Source: JAGOEY01 sp017997515
GTDB taxonomy: Bacteria > Pseudomonadota > Gammaproteobacteria > Burkholderiales > Burkholderiaceae_C
NCBI GenBank assembly: GCA_026314275.1
Contig: CP111109.1
Location: 3,224,001 to 3,288,000, forward strand
Direction: 5' to 3'
Length of the DNA: 64,000 nt
The notes below the pieces were generated by a model that was not told the origin of the DNA, ran no database searches, and saw only the letters and a list, made by a program, of their open reading frames with translations. Shown piece after piece: positions 18,027 to 25,653 of this stretch (position 1 is its first letter; every line of letters starts with the position of its first letter). The position numbers were made by a program, and so were the translations under genes.

Positions 18027-18797
18027 ATGTTCTCCCGTCTGCGTTCCGACATCCAGTGCATTCTTGATCGTGACCCTGCCGCGCGTACGGCGTGGGAGGT
18101 GGTGACGTGTTACCCCGGCCTGCACGCCGTGGTGTTGCACCGTCTGGCACACGGCTGCTGGAACCACGGTTTTAAATGGCTCGGGCGGTTCATCTCCCAT
18201 CTGGCACGCTGGGCGACGGGTATCGAGATCCATCCGGGGGCCAAAATTGGTGAACGTGTTTTCTTCGACCACGCCATGGGGGTGGTGGTGGGCGAAACCG
18301 CCGAAATTGGCGACGGCTGCACCATTTACCAGGGCGTGACGCTGGGCGGCACCTCGCTGTACAAAGGGGCCAAGCGCCACCCCACGTTGGGGCGTGACGT
18401 TGTGGTCAGTGCCGGGGCCAAGGTGCTGGGCGGGTTTACCGTGGGTGACGGGGCCAAGATCGGCTCCAACGCGGTGGTGATCAAACCGGTGCCTGCAGGC
18501 GCGACGGCGGTGGGTATTCCGGCCCGCATTCTGTTGTCGAAAGAAGGCAGCAGTGCGGACACCACACCAGAACACAAGTTTTCTGCGTACGGCGTCACAC
18601 AAGAGGACGACCCGGTGAGCCAGGCCCTGAAAGGCTTGATCCAGAGCACCGCATCACAGGACCAGCAGATTGCGTTGCTGTGGCAGGCCATCGAAACCCT
18701 CTCTGCCCACCCGAATAACCCCAACTGTGTGCCTGCCGAGGCGGCCCGTGTGGAGTGTTTCGAGGCCCAGAAGCTGACGGACCTGGTCGGTAAATAA
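18027..18797 (+). CDS. cysE: CysE, serine O-acetyltransferase
   Basis: 256 residues from the ATG at 18027 (MFSRLRSDIQC). The N-terminal SAT helix region (LDRDPAARTAWEVVTCYPG) precedes a left-handed beta-helix of hexapeptide repeats (IEIHPGAKIGERVFFDHAMG, VVVGETAEIGDGCTIYQG, VVVSAGAKVLGGFTVGDGA). It makes O-acetylserine from serine and acetyl-CoA for cysteine synthesis. About 60 residues follow the core, a tail that usually mediates cysteine feedback or CysK binding. Follows trmJ in the same direction. Confidence 0.95.
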   Translation: MFSRLRSDIQCILDRDPAARTAWEVVTCYPGLHAVVLHRLAHGCWNHGFKWLGRFISHLARWATGIEIHPGAKIGERVFFDHAMGVVVGETAEIGDGCTIYQGVTLGGTSLYKGAKRHPTLGRDVVVSAGAKVLGGFTVGDGAKIGSNAVVIKPVPAGATAVGIPARILLSKEGSSADTTPEHKFSAYGVTQEDDPVSQALKGLIQSTASQDQQIALLWQAIETLSAHPNNPNCVPAEAARVECFEAQKLTDLVGK

Positions 18798-18802
18798 GCC
18801 GC

Positions 18803-19408
18803 TCAGGCAGGGCGCGGCCGCCGCGCACTCTTGGGCCGGAACGCCTGACACACTGCATCGTCCGTTTCCAGATACGGTCCACCAATCAGGTCGATGCAGT
18901 AGGGCACAGCGGCAAAAATGCCGGGCACCAGCTGCTGGCCGTTGGCGTCTTTCAGGCCCTCCAGTGTCTCGGCAATCGCCTTGGGCTGGCCTGGCAGGTT
19001 GATGATCAGGCTGTGGCCCCGGACCACCGCCACCTGGCGCGAGAGGATGGCGGTGGGTACAAAACGCAGGCTGATCTGCCGCATCTGTTCACCAAAACCC
19101 GGCATTTCCTTGTGCGCCACCGCCAGTGTGGCTTCGGGTGTCACATCACGCAGCGCGGGGCCGGTGCCGCCGGTGGTCAGCACCAGGCTGCAGCCCGCGT
19201 CTACCAGCTCAATCAGTGTGTCGCTGATGTGCTGCTGTTCATCCGGGATCAACCGGGCTTCAAACGTGATGGGGTTGCGCAGTGCCCGGCCCAGCCACTC
19301 CTGCAGCACGGGCAGGCCCTGGTCCTGGTACACACCGCTGGACGCCCGGTCGCTGATGGACACGATGCCGATACGCACGGCGTCCAACGGGTTTTGGGAA
19401 TCACTCAC
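18803..19408 (-). CDS. mog: Mog-type molybdopterin adenylyltransferase
   Basis: 201 residues from a GTG at 19408 (VSDSQNPLDAVRIGIVSISD); it overlaps the end of the darP-like gene by 8 bp, so translation is probably coupled. The MoCF-binding motif TTGGTGPALRDVTPEATLAV and GHSLIINLPGQPKAIAETL are diagnostic of MogA, which adenylates molybdopterin before molybdate insertion. This cofactor is needed by the nitrate reductase (nasA) encoded 6 kb away. An upstream frame extension is antisense or overlapping darP and was not used. Confidence 0.9.
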   Translation of the reverse strand: MSDSQNPLDAVRIGIVSISDRASSGVYQDQGLPVLQEWLGRALRNPITFEARLIPDEQQHISDTLIELVDAGCSLVLTTGGTGPALRDVTPEATLAVAHKEMPGFGEQMRQISLRFVPTAILSRQVAVVRGHSLIINLPGQPKAIAETLEGLKDANGQQLVPGIFAAVPYCIDLIGGPYLETDDAVCQAFRPKSARRPRPA

Positions 19409-20012
19409 CGCCGGTTCCTGAGAGTTGTTCGCGCACCAGTTGAAAAATCTCGCGGTAGGCCTTGCCGTGGCGCGGTGCCGCGCCGGGCTTTTCGGGAACG
19501 AGGTCTTTTCGGGCCTGGCGCACCAGTGAGCGCAGTTGCTGGGTGTCGGTCTCGGGGAACTGTGCCACCCACTCACCAAATGCGTCGTCTTCGCTGATCA
19601 GCCGGTGGCGCCAGGTTTCGGCCTGGTGCAGCATCAGGTTGTCTTGCGCGGAACCGTTGAGCTGTTCGTCCAGCGCGGCGCGTACGGCTTCAACTTGGTC
19701 TTCTTCTAGACCACGCATCTGCTTGCCAATGAACTGCATCTGGCGGCGTTTGCCCTCGAAGTTGGTGATCCGTTTGGCCTCGGCGATACCGTCCACGAGT
19801 TTTTCGGGCAGGTTCAGGCGGGTGAGCAGGTCCAACCGCAGGGTGAGGAGGTCTTCTCCGAGCTTCTGCAGCGCGTCGCTGGCGCGTTTGAGGTCGGTAC
19901 GGCTGGCGTCATCCGTGCCCTTGAGCTCGCGTTTGAGCTCCAGGTCGAGGTCGCTGCCTTCGGCAACGAACTGTCCTTGGACGTAATAGCCTTTTTTGAA
20001 TTTGCGTGGCAT
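19401..20012 (-). CDS. darP: DarP/YjgA (DUF615), ribosome biogenesis factor
   Basis: 203 residues from the ATG at 20012 (MPRKFKKGYYVQGQFVAEGS). Family landmarks are ITNFEGKRRQMQFIGKQMR and WRHRLISEDDAFGEWVAQFP with the C-terminal arginine/lysine-rich helices. DarP (YjgA) binds the late 50S precursor and speeds maturation of the peptidyl-transferase centre. Upstream gene of a two-gene unit with mog; divergent from pmbA. Confidence 0.9.
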   Translation of the reverse strand: MPRKFKKGYYVQGQFVAEGSDLDLELKRELKGTDDASRTDLKRASDALQKLGEDLLTLRLDLLTRLNLPEKLVDGIAEAKRITNFEGKRRQMQFIGKQMRGLEEDQVEAVRAALDEQLNGSAQDNLMLHQAETWRHRLISEDDAFGEWVAQFPETDTQQLRSLVRQARKDLVPEKPGAAPRHGKAYREIFQLVREQLSGTGGE

Positions 20013-20076
20013 GTTGTGGGGGAAAGATCGGTCTGCCTCCAGGTGAGGCAAGTGCCCAAGTATCATAGCCGTCGAT

Positions 20077-21504
20077 ATGCGAACACCCACACTTTCCCCT
20101 TCTTCCTCCCCATCTGCCCCGAATTCTGCGTACACGCCTCTGCGTACCGACAGCGGCTTCAGCTACACGCGTCCGTTCTTTGAAGAGCTGGTGGACACCG
20201 CCCTGGCACACGCCAAAAAGCTCGGTGCGAGTGATGCGGGTGCCGAGGCATCGGAAGGTTGTGGCCTGAGTGTGAGCGTGCGCAAAGGCACGTTGGAGAC
20301 GGTGGAACGCAACCGCGACAAGTCGCTGGGTGTGACGGTGTACCTGGGCCAGCGCCGCGGCAACGCGAGTACGTCCGACTTTTCCAAGGCTGCCATCGTC
20401 CAGACGGTGCAGGCGGCCTATGACATTGCCCGTTTCACGGCCGAAGATCCCACGGCGGGCCTGCCGGACGCAGACGACATTGCCCCGCTGGCGGATACCC
20501 AGCGCGACCTGGATCTGTTCCACCCCTGGGCGGTGACGAGTGAGCAGGCTGCACAGCTGGCCATGGAATGTGAAGCTGCGGCGTTGAAAGTCAGCCGCCT
20601 CATCACCAACAGCGAAGGTGCGGGTGTGTCGGCCCAGCAGTCGCATTTCTTCAGTGCGCACACACGCGGATTCCGCGGCGGCTACGCCAGCTCACGCCAC
20701 AGTATGTCGGTGTCACCGATTGCCGGGCGCGGCGACAACATGCAGCGTGACGCCTGGTACAGCTCCATGCGCGACGCGTCCGAGCTGGCCAGCCCGCAGG
20801 CGCTGGGGGTGTATGCCGCCCACCGCGCGCTGTCGCGCCTGAAGTCGCGCAAGATCCCCACGACCGAATGCCCTGTGTTGTTCGAGTCCCCGCTGGCCGC
20901 TGGCCTGCTGGGTGGTTTTGTGCAGGCCATCAGTGGTGGTGCCCTGTACCGCAAGAGTACCTTTTTGCTCGACTCGCTGGGCAAAATGGTGTTTCCCAAA
21001 CACATCAACATCACCGAAGACCCGTTTGTGCTGCGTGGCAAAGGCAGCTCACCCTTTGACGAAGAGGGTGTCCGTGTCCAGCCCCGCAAGGTGGTGGCAG
21101 CGGGCCGTGTGGAGGGGTACTTCCTGAGCAGTTATTCGGCCCGCAAGCTGGGCATGAAGACCACGGGGAATGCCGGTGGGTCACATAACCTGGTCATGAC
21201 TTCGCGCCTGACCCAGGCCCACGACGACCTGGATTCCATGCTGCAAAAGCTGGGCACCGGCCTGTTTGTGACGGAGCTGATGGGGCAGGGCGTGAACTAC
21301 GTGACCGGCGACTACTCGCGTGGCGCAAGTGGCTTCTGGGTCGAGAACGGCCAGATCGCCTTTCCCGTGCAAGAGATCACCATCGCAGGCAACCTCAAGA
21401 CCATGCTCAAGGGCATTGAGGCCGTGGGTGCCGACGCCTACAACTATGGCGCCAAGACCGTGGGCTCGATCCTGGTGAACCGCATGAAGGTCGCCGGCTC
21501 CTGA
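20077..21504 (+). CDS. pmbA: PmbA/TldE-family metalloprotease component
   Basis: 475 residues. The N-terminal alpha/beta domain carries AEASEGCGLSVSVRKGTLE and LGVTVYLGQRRGNASTSD; the C-terminal region has YARKLG-type and FVTELMGQGVNYVTGDYSRG motifs typical of PmbA. PmbA (TldE) pairs with TldD, which supplies the HExxxH zinc site; PmbA itself lacks it, as here. The complex processes unfolded or modified peptides such as microcins. TldD is not in the window. Monocistronic, divergent from darP. Confidence 0.93.
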   Translation: MRTPTLSPSSSPSAPNSAYTPLRTDSGFSYTRPFFEELVDTALAHAKKLGASDAGAEASEGCGLSVSVRKGTLETVERNRDKSLGVTVYLGQRRGNASTSDFSKAAIVQTVQAAYDIARFTAEDPTAGLPDADDIAPLADTQRDLDLFHPWAVTSEQAAQLAMECEAAALKVSRLITNSEGAGVSAQQSHFFSAHTRGFRGGYASSRHSMSVSPIAGRGDNMQRDAWYSSMRDASELASPQALGVYAAHRALSRLKSRKIPTTECPVLFESPLAAGLLGGFVQAISGGALYRKSTFLLDSLGKMVFPKHINITEDPFVLRGKGSSPFDEEGVRVQPRKVVAAGRVEGYFLSSYSARKLGMKTTGNAGGSHNLVMTSRLTQAHDDLDSMLQKLGTGLFVTELMGQGVNYVTGDYSRGASGFWVENGQIAFPVQEITIAGNLKTMLKGIEAVGADAYNYGAKTVGSILVNRMKVAGS

Positions 21505-21510
21505 AGTGAA

Positions 21511-21590
21511 ACACCCCCGAAGCGCCTTCGGCGCTTCCCCCTCAAAGGGGCGCACCCAGTGGCCTGGCGAAGCCAGTTCCACGGGTGCCC
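21511..21590. repeat. Dispersed ~80-bp repeat, copy 1 (GAAGCGCCTTCGGCGCTTC / GGCCTGGCGAAGCCAGTTCC)
   Basis: Two hairpins in tandem: CGAAGCGCCTTCGGCGCTTCC and TGGCCTGGCGAAGCCAG, joined by a CCCCTCAAAGGGG mini-hairpin. The same ordered elements recur at 50941 (inverted), 53479 (inverted) and 60432. It lies 7 bp after the pmbA stop. Confidence 0.75.
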
Positions 21591-21640
21591 TGGTAAAGAC
21601 GCGTTTAATTTACGCTGCGTTTTGCTTCACCCGGGGGCGC

Positions 21641-22087
21641 TTAACCTGCCAGCGCGGCTTTCACTGCTGCCGACACCAGGCCCATGTCGGCCTTGCCAGC
21701 GAGTTGTGTCTTCACCGCACCCATCACCTTGCCCATGTCGCCCGGGCCTTTGGCGCCCAGTGATGTGACGATGGCCTGCACGGCAGCGGTGATTTCTTCC
21801 GCACCCATACGCTGGGGCAGGTAAGTCTCCAGCACAGCCAGCTCGGCCGTTTCCTTGTCGGCCAGGTCCATACGGCCAGCCTGGGTGAACGCGGTGACCG
21901 AATCCTTGCGCTGCTTGATCAGCTTGTCCACGATGGCCACGATGGCCGCGTCATCCAGCTCGATACGTTCGTCCACTTCCTTCTGCTTCATGGAAGCCAT
22001 CAGCAGGCGGATGGTGCCCAGGCGCTCGCTGTCCTTGGCGCGCATGGCGGTCTTCATGTCTTCGGTGATTTGGTCTTTGAGGGACAT
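21641..22087 (-). CDS. GatB/YqeY-domain protein
   Basis: 148 residues matching the whole YqeY family: MSLKDQITEDMKTAMRAKDS, ERLGTIRLLMASMKQKEVDE and GAKGPGDMGKVMGAVKTQLAG. The fold resembles the tRNA-binding tail of GatB; molecular function is not settled. It follows rpsU on the minus strand, a pairing common in proteobacteria, but a strong terminator separates the two. Confidence 0.92.
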   Translation of the reverse strand: MSLKDQITEDMKTAMRAKDSERLGTIRLLMASMKQKEVDERIELDDAAIVAIVDKLIKQRKDSVTAFTQAGRMDLADKETAELAVLETYLPQRMGAEEITAAVQAIVTSLGAKGPGDMGKVMGAVKTQLAGKADMGLVSAAVKAALAG

Positions 22088-22120
22088 GGCTATTTCCTGT
22101 GTTTTGAGGATTCTGAAAAC

Positions 22121-22154
22121 AAAAAACCCGCGCCTGGCGTCCCGAGCGCGGGTT
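22121..22154 (-). terminator. Intrinsic terminator between rpsU and the yqeY-like gene
   Basis: Minus-strand stem AACCCGCGC / GCGCGGGTT (22146-22154 with 22125-22133) followed by TTTTTTG. It will end most rpsU transcripts, leaving the yqeY-like gene to read-through or its own promoter. Confidence 0.88.
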
Positions 22155-22189
22155 ATGTGGCTGTCCGTGAGGACGGAGCCAAGCTGTAC

Positions 22190-22402
22190 TTAGTACAGCT
22201 TCTTGGGCAGCTGCATGCTGCGCACGCGCTTGTAGTGGCGCTTGACGGCAGCAGCCTTCTTGCGCTTGCGCTCTGCGGTGGGCTTTTCATAGAACTCACG
22301 GGCGCGCAGGTCGGTCAGCAGGCCGAGCTTTTCGATGGTGCGCTTGAAGCGGCGCAGGGCCACGTCAAAGGGTTCGTTTTCTTTTACACGGATGGTGGTC
22401 AT
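22190..22402 (-). CDS. rpsU: 30S ribosomal protein S21
   Basis: 70 residues, the full length of bS21: [40 protein letters not shown], and a basic tail ending [14 protein letters not shown]21 sits at the 30S platform near the anti-Shine-Dalgarno and helps initiation. Followed by an intrinsic terminator. Confidence 0.97.
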
Positions 22403-22588
22403 TAGCTAATGTTTTCCAAAATGGTGCCTGCAGAGGGTTTTCGGGAGATCGGGCCCAAAAAACGTACATGGCGGTTTCCCCGTCTCTAACTAGTATTGGC
22501 CGACGGGGGTTGCCAGCAAAGCCAAGGATTATAGCGTCTCGCTGACACCCGACAAGAATTTCGCGGTGGCAAAACAACGCTGCATCGC

Positions 22589-23824
22589 CTATTTTTCCAG
22601 CGCCTGCGCGCATGCAAACGCACTGGCCCAGGCCCACTGGAAGTTGTAGCCACCCAGCCAGCCGGTGATGTCCACCACCTCACCAATGAAGTACAGCCCC
22701 GGCTGGGCCTTGGCTTCCATGGTTTGCTGCGACAGGGCGCGGGTATCGATGCCACCCAGCGTGACTTCGGCCTTTTTGTAGCCTTCGGTGCCGGTGGGGG
22801 TGAGTTCCCAGCGCGCCAGTTGTTCGGCCAGTTTGGCCAGGGCTTTGTCGGACGCCTCGTTGATGGGGCGCTGCCAGTCGGGGCTTTGCTGGGCCCAGGT
22901 GTCGGCCAGGCGGCTGGGCACCAGGGTGGCGAGTTCGTTGGCAATCAGCTTTTTGGAGCGCGCCTTGCCCAGCGCCAGAGCGTCGGGCAGGTCGGTGCCC
23001 GGAGCCAGGTTGATGGACAGGGGTGTGCCCGGCTGCCAGTAGCTGGAAATCTGCAGCACGGCCGGGCCGGACAGCCCCCGGTGGGTGAACAGCAGGTCCT
23101 CCAGGAAGGCCATACGTTCTTTTTTTGTGCCGGTGCTGATCTCGACCGGCAACGCCAAGCCTGACAGCTGTGCATACGACGCCCATGCATCCCCGTCAAA
23201 AGTCAGCGGCACCAGCCCCGGGCGCCGCTCCACCAGCGGAATGGCGAACTGCTGCGCCAGACGGTAGCCAAAATCGGTCGCACCAATCTTGGGAATCGAC
23301 AAGCCGCCGGTCGCCACCACCAGACTGCGTGCAGACACGGGGCCTCGAGTAGTATCAATTTGATAGCTGCCTGCGCATGCTGCATCTGCGCTGGAGGCCA
23401 AAAACGCTGTATTTTTGATGCTGCAGGGCTGCCAGCGTTCAACCTGGCCTTTGGCACATTCGGCCAGCAGCATCTGGATGATGTCTTCGGCCGAACGGTC
23501 GGCAAACAGCTGGCCTTTGTGTTTTTCGTGGTGGCTGATGCCGTGCTGGTCCAGCAGCGCGATGAAGTCGGCCGGGGTGTAACGCGACAGGGCCGAGCGG
23601 CAGAACTGCGGGTTCTGGCCGACGAAATGTTTGTGCGGCGCACGCGGGTCGAGGTCGCGGTTGGTGAAGTTGCAGCGGCCACCGCCCGAGATACGGATCT
23701 TTTCGGCCACCTTTTCCGCGTGGTCGATCAGCAGCACTTTCAGGCCGCGCTGGCCCGCCTGGGCGGCGCAGAACAGGCCGGCAGCACCGGCACCCACGAC
23801 CACCACGTCAAAAACTTGTGCCAA
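22589..23824 (-). CDS. BaiN/HI0933-family NAD(P)/FAD-dependent oxidoreductase
   Basis: 411 residues. The N-terminal Rossmann FAD motif is DVVVVGAGAAGLFCAAQAG, followed by ISGGGRCNFTNRD, a hallmark of the HI0933 family, and near the C-terminus GEVVDITGWLGGYNFQWAWA. Natural substrates of the family are poorly defined. Around residues 140-165 an insertion (ASSADAACAGSYQIDTTRG) is encoded by a palindromic repeat like those found between genes. Last gene of the minus-strand block after cobA. Confidence 0.9.
   Translation of the reverse strand: MAQVFDVVVVGAGAAGLFCAAQAGQRGLKVLLIDHAEKVAEKIRISGGGRCNFTNRDLDPRAPHKHFVGQNPQFCRSALSRYTPADFIALLDQHGISHHEKHKGQLFADRSAEDIIQMLLAECAKGQVERWQPCSIKNTAFLASSADAACAGSYQIDTTRGPVSARSLVVATGGLSIPKIGATDFGYRLAQQFAIPLVERRPGLVPLTFDGDAWASYAQLSGLALPVEISTGTKKERMAFLEDLLFTHRGLSGPAVLQISSYWQPGTPLSINLAPGTDLPDALALGKARSKKLIANELATLVPSRLADTWAQQSPDWQRPINEASDKALAKLAEQLARWELTPTGTEGYKKAEVTLGGIDTRALSQQTMEAKAQPGLYFIGEVVDITGWLGGYNFQWAWASAFACAQALEK
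23353..23370. repeat. Palindromic repeat element inside the BaiN-type gene
   Basis: TATCAATTTGATAGCTGC, identical in core (TATCAA / TTGATAGCTGC) to the intergenic elements, is read in frame as part of GSYQIDT. A probable coding insertion of a dispersed element. Confidence 0.5.
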
Positions 23825-23880
23825 GAGGCTCTTTCAGGGAGTGAGGGCCCGCAGTGTAGCGGTCTCGTTGTGTCTCCCGC

Positions 23881-24660
23881 TCACGCGGCGCGCACGTGGG
23901 TGGTGGTGCTCTGCACGGCGGCCACACCGCGCACCACGTCACCCACCACCATCACCGCCGGGCTGCCCAGCTGTTCTTGGTGGATGGTGTGCTGCAGGTT
24001 ACCCAGGGTGGTGACCGCGTGGCGCTGGTGCGGCAGGCTGGTGTTCTGGACGATGGCCACCGGGGTGCTGGCGGGCAGGCCGCTGAGCAGGCCGTGCTGG
24101 ATGTGGGCGGCCTGGCTCACCCCCATGTAGATCACCAGCGTCAGCCGGGCGTCGCGGGCGGTGTTGGCAAGCGCCACCCAGTCGGTGCCCTGGGCTCCGG
24201 GCTGGGCATGGCCGGTGACAAACACCACACCGTAGGCATGTTCGCGGTGGGTCAGCGGCACACCCAGGGAGGTGACGGCGGCCAGCCCGGCGGTGATGCC
24301 GTTGATGACGGTGACTTCCACCCCGGCTTCGCGCAGGTGTTCCACCTCTTCACCTCCGCGCCCGAAGATGAACGGGTCGCCACCCTTGAGGCGCACCACC
24401 TGCTCACCGTCGCGCACCGCCATCAGCATCAGTTTTTCGATGAAGGCCTGGGGCGTGCTCTTGCAGCCACCGCGTTTGCCGACATGGATGATGCGGGCAC
24501 TGGGGGCCGCATAGGCCACGATGTCGGCGCTGACCAGGTCGTCCACCAGCAGCACGGTGGCGCGCTGGATGGCCTTGAGCGCCTTGAGGGTCAGCAACTC
24601 TGGGTCGCCTGGGCCTGCGCCAACGAGGGTGCAGGTGCCTGAAGTGGAGGTGGGGTTCAT
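23881..24660 (-). CDS. cobA: CobA/SUMT, uroporphyrinogen-III C-methyltransferase
   Basis: 259 residues. VGAGPGDPELLTLKALKAIQ at the N-terminus, VRLKGGDPFIFGRGGEEVE and GLAAVTSLGVPLTHRE are the SUMT signatures. It methylates uroporphyrinogen III twice to precorrin-2, feeding siroheme. Siroheme is the nitrite reductase cofactor, which explains its place at the end of the nas operon. It overlaps the ybiB-like gene by 4 bp (ATGA). No riboswitch is needed or seen, since transcription enters from nasA. Confidence 0.93.
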   Translation of the reverse strand: MNPTSTSGTCTLVGAGPGDPELLTLKALKAIQRATVLLVDDLVSADIVAYAAPSARIIHVGKRGGCKSTPQAFIEKLMLMAVRDGEQVVRLKGGDPFIFGRGGEEVEHLREAGVEVTVINGITAGLAAVTSLGVPLTHREHAYGVVFVTGHAQPGAQGTDWVALANTARDARLTLVIYMGVSQAAHIQHGLLSGLPASTPVAIVQNTSLPHQRHAVTTLGNLQHTIHQEQLGSPAVMVVGDVVRGVAAVQSTTTHVRAA

Positions 24661-25622
24661 AGTCTGGCCGCTATGGTTGTGATGTGGTGGACTTGCCGAG
24701 CGATGGACTCGGGCACGGGGGCGTCACCCGCCAGCACGCGGCGGGTGTAGTCGGCGGTGGTGGCGGCGTCGATCTCGGTGGGCAGGCCGGGCACTTCGGA
24801 CAGGGTGCCTGGCTGCTGGGTGGCCAGCTCGGTGTGTTCGCCGTTCACAAAACCGTGGATTTGCGGTGTGCGGCGCGGGTCACTCACCACCTCACCTTCG
24901 AGCCCACGGGTCAGCACCGCCTGCATCTGCAGCGTGGCAAAGGTGTCGCAGATCATCGAAAAATATTCGGGATGGGTGTAGCTGCTGACCACGATCTGGG
25001 TGCCCACACCCGGCTGCATGAGTTTGACCACGCTGTGGCCCGGGTTGCGCAGGCCCACGGTCTGGCGCACTTCCAGCAGGCGTTTCAGGCCGGGGTGTAA
25101 CACGCCGGTGTCGATGTGGGCCACGCTGCCGTCGGTGATGGGCTGCACCCCTGCCATGGTGGGAATACCCAGGGTCTCCAGCACGGACGACGCCGTGATG
25201 CGGCGGGACTCGGTTTGGGTGCCGTGCACCAGCACCGGCAAACCTTCGCGCGCCAGCAGCAGCGCCAGCAGCGGGGTCAGCACCGGCAGCTTGCGCGCGC
25301 CGTTGTAGCTGGGCAGCACGATCAGGGGGCGTTGGGTGGCGGGGATACGGTTCAAGCGGGCGTGTGTAGCGTCCAAAAAACCCGCCATTTCTTCGCTGGT
25401 CTCCCCCTTGATCCGCATGGCAAGGCAGAACGCACCGATTTCCAGGTCGGTGACGGTGCCGTCCAGCACCTGGCCGAACAGGTCGGTGGCCTGCGCGCGC
25501 GTGAGCGGCTTTGCGCCACGCGGGCCACGCCCGATTTCCTTGATGTATTGCGCTATTCCCACCGTGAGGGCTTTCTTTTTGGCTTCTGAAGACTGTTGAT
25601 TGTCGGGGAACACTGATGACAA
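24657..25622 (-). CDS. ybiB: YbiB-like protein (TrpD2/anthranilate phosphoribosyltransferase fold, DNA-binding)
   Basis: 321 residues. The start is a TTG at 25622 or a GTG at 25613; no ATG fits. The fold follows TrpD (LTRAQATDLFGQVLDGTVTD; VHGTQTESRRITASSVLETL; GHSVVKLMQPG), but the phosphoribosyl diphosphate GTGGD-type loop is altered, as in E. coli YbiB, a nucleic-acid-binding TrpD2 protein with no transferase activity shown. It lies between nasA (31-bp gap) and cobA (4-bp overlap), so is co-transcribed with nitrate assimilation genes. Confidence 0.85.
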   Translation of the reverse strand: MSSVFPDNQQSSEAKKKALTVGIAQYIKEIGRGPRGAKPLTRAQATDLFGQVLDGTVTDLEIGAFCLAMRIKGETSEEMAGFLDATHARLNRIPATQRPLIVLPSYNGARKLPVLTPLLALLLAREGLPVLVHGTQTESRRITASSVLETLGIPTMAGVQPITDGSVAHIDTGVLHPGLKRLLEVRQTVGLRNPGHSVVKLMQPGVGTQIVVSSYTHPEYFSMICDTFATLQMQAVLTRGLEGEVVSDPRRTPQIHGFVNGEHTELATQQPGTLSEVPGLPTEIDAATTADYTRRVLAGDAPVPESIARQVHHITTIAARL

Positions 25623-25653
25623 ATAGCTATATGCGGAATGACGGGCAGCTGGC

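Noticed and set aside
24650..24720. Cobalamin riboswitch ahead of cobA
   Set aside because: cobA overlaps the upstream gene by 4 bp and is inside an operon; there is no leader.
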